From NCBI RefSeq assembly GCF_005887095.1, contig NZ_PNCI01000013.1, positions 1-64,000 on the forward strand: DNA of 64,000 nt. The letters are read 5' to 3'. This document shows, piece by piece, positions 63,927 to 64,000 of this stretch. This DNA comes from Pseudoalteromonas rubra. Its GTDB lineage: Bacteria; Pseudomonadota; Gammaproteobacteria; Enterobacterales; Alteromonadaceae. The translations under genes were made by a program, and so were the position numbers. Numbering within the stretch: the stretch's first letter is position 1; each line of letters begins with the position of its first letter. A model generated the notes under the pieces. That model did no database searches and was not told where the DNA came from. It was given only the letters and a program-made list of their open reading frames with translations.

Positions 63927-64000
63927 ACTTCTTAGCCGATATATACATAGTCACATCTGCGTGAAACACCTTAACACCTTCACTGTTGAACACCTCAACC
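63925..64000 (-). CDS. 3' end of an unidentified minus-strand gene (partial)
   Basis: Reading leftwards from the edge, an open frame encodes 25 codons ending VEVFNSEGVKVFHADVTMY-ISAKK and a TAA at 63925-63927, directly against the bidirectional terminator. The position is right for a real gene end, but too little is present to assign a family. The start lies outside the window. Confidence 0.5.
   Translation of the reverse strand, partial: VEVFNSEGVKVFHADVTMYISAKK

Overview
The window looks like chromosomal DNA of a marine gammaproteobacterium of the order Alteromonadales, most likely Pseudoalteromonas. This is inferred from the conserved metY-rimP-nusA-infB-rbfA-truB-rpsO-pnp-nlpI block, the group-2 Mrp antiporter operon, the tyrR/hppD/fahA genes, and a set of envelope families typical of that order (MipA/OmpV with DUF3019, OmpW, delta carbonic anhydrase). 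No insertion sequence, prophage, integrase or CRISPR array was seen. Base composition looks even across the window by eye.

Bases 1-23,350 are read almost entirely on the minus strand. The left edge holds the boxB/boxA leader and P1 promoter of an rRNA operon that runs off the window. Then come cnoX (ybbN), topB with a LexA-like box directly before its start, a dCache chemoreceptor, the six-gene Mrp Na+/H+ antiporter operon (mrpA-G with A and B fused), a secreted HExxH protein coupled to nlpI, and the translation/RNA-decay block from pnp back to the initiator tRNA gene. Several intrinsic terminators and the metY promoter can be read directly.

Bases 23,600-36,250 are an envelope-rich mixed region. 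It holds a delta-class carbonic anhydrase, a globin-like protein with no obvious proximal histidine, a small lipoprotein, a mipA-DUF3019 pair, a tightly coupled three-gene operon (phospholipase-C/P1-nuclease-like enzyme, parvulin-like foldase, membrane-anchored coiled coil), dapE, an orphan REC-PilZ regulator, ompW with an FNR-like box, a THEM6-type thioesterase, a small exported protein and tyrR.

Bases 36,486-55,261 are the most striking part: seven co-oriented genes, six of them joined by overlaps. They contain recognisable homologues of all three core poly-gamma-glutamate synthase components: a CapA/PgsA-type lipoprotein, a duplicated PgsC/CapC membrane protein with a large periplasmic tail, and a PgsB/CapB amide ligase with a very long N-terminal extension. 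Between and around these lie a CHASE2-like membrane sensor, an inner-membrane-anchored periplasmic protein, a small exported hydrolase-like protein related to the PgsC tail, and a 1,444-residue exported protein with helical repeats and a probable C-terminal outer-membrane beta-barrel. My reading is a Gram-negative, trans-envelope system that makes and exports an amide-linked (gamma-glutamyl-type) polymer, by analogy with PgaA- or BcsC-type polysaccharide exporters. Only the ligase, channel and CapA homologies are seen; polymer identity and export are inference. Three direct repeats flank a possible promoter just upstream.

Bases 55,650-64,000 carry a secreted galactose-binding-like/propeller-like protein, a POT-family peptide transporter, hppD and fahA (tyrosine catabolism, with a TyrR-box-like site before hppD but no hmgA or maiA nearby), an M23 endopeptidase overlapping a bactofilin gene, a small OmpX-like barrel protein, and the 3' end of a minus-strand gene cut by the right edge.
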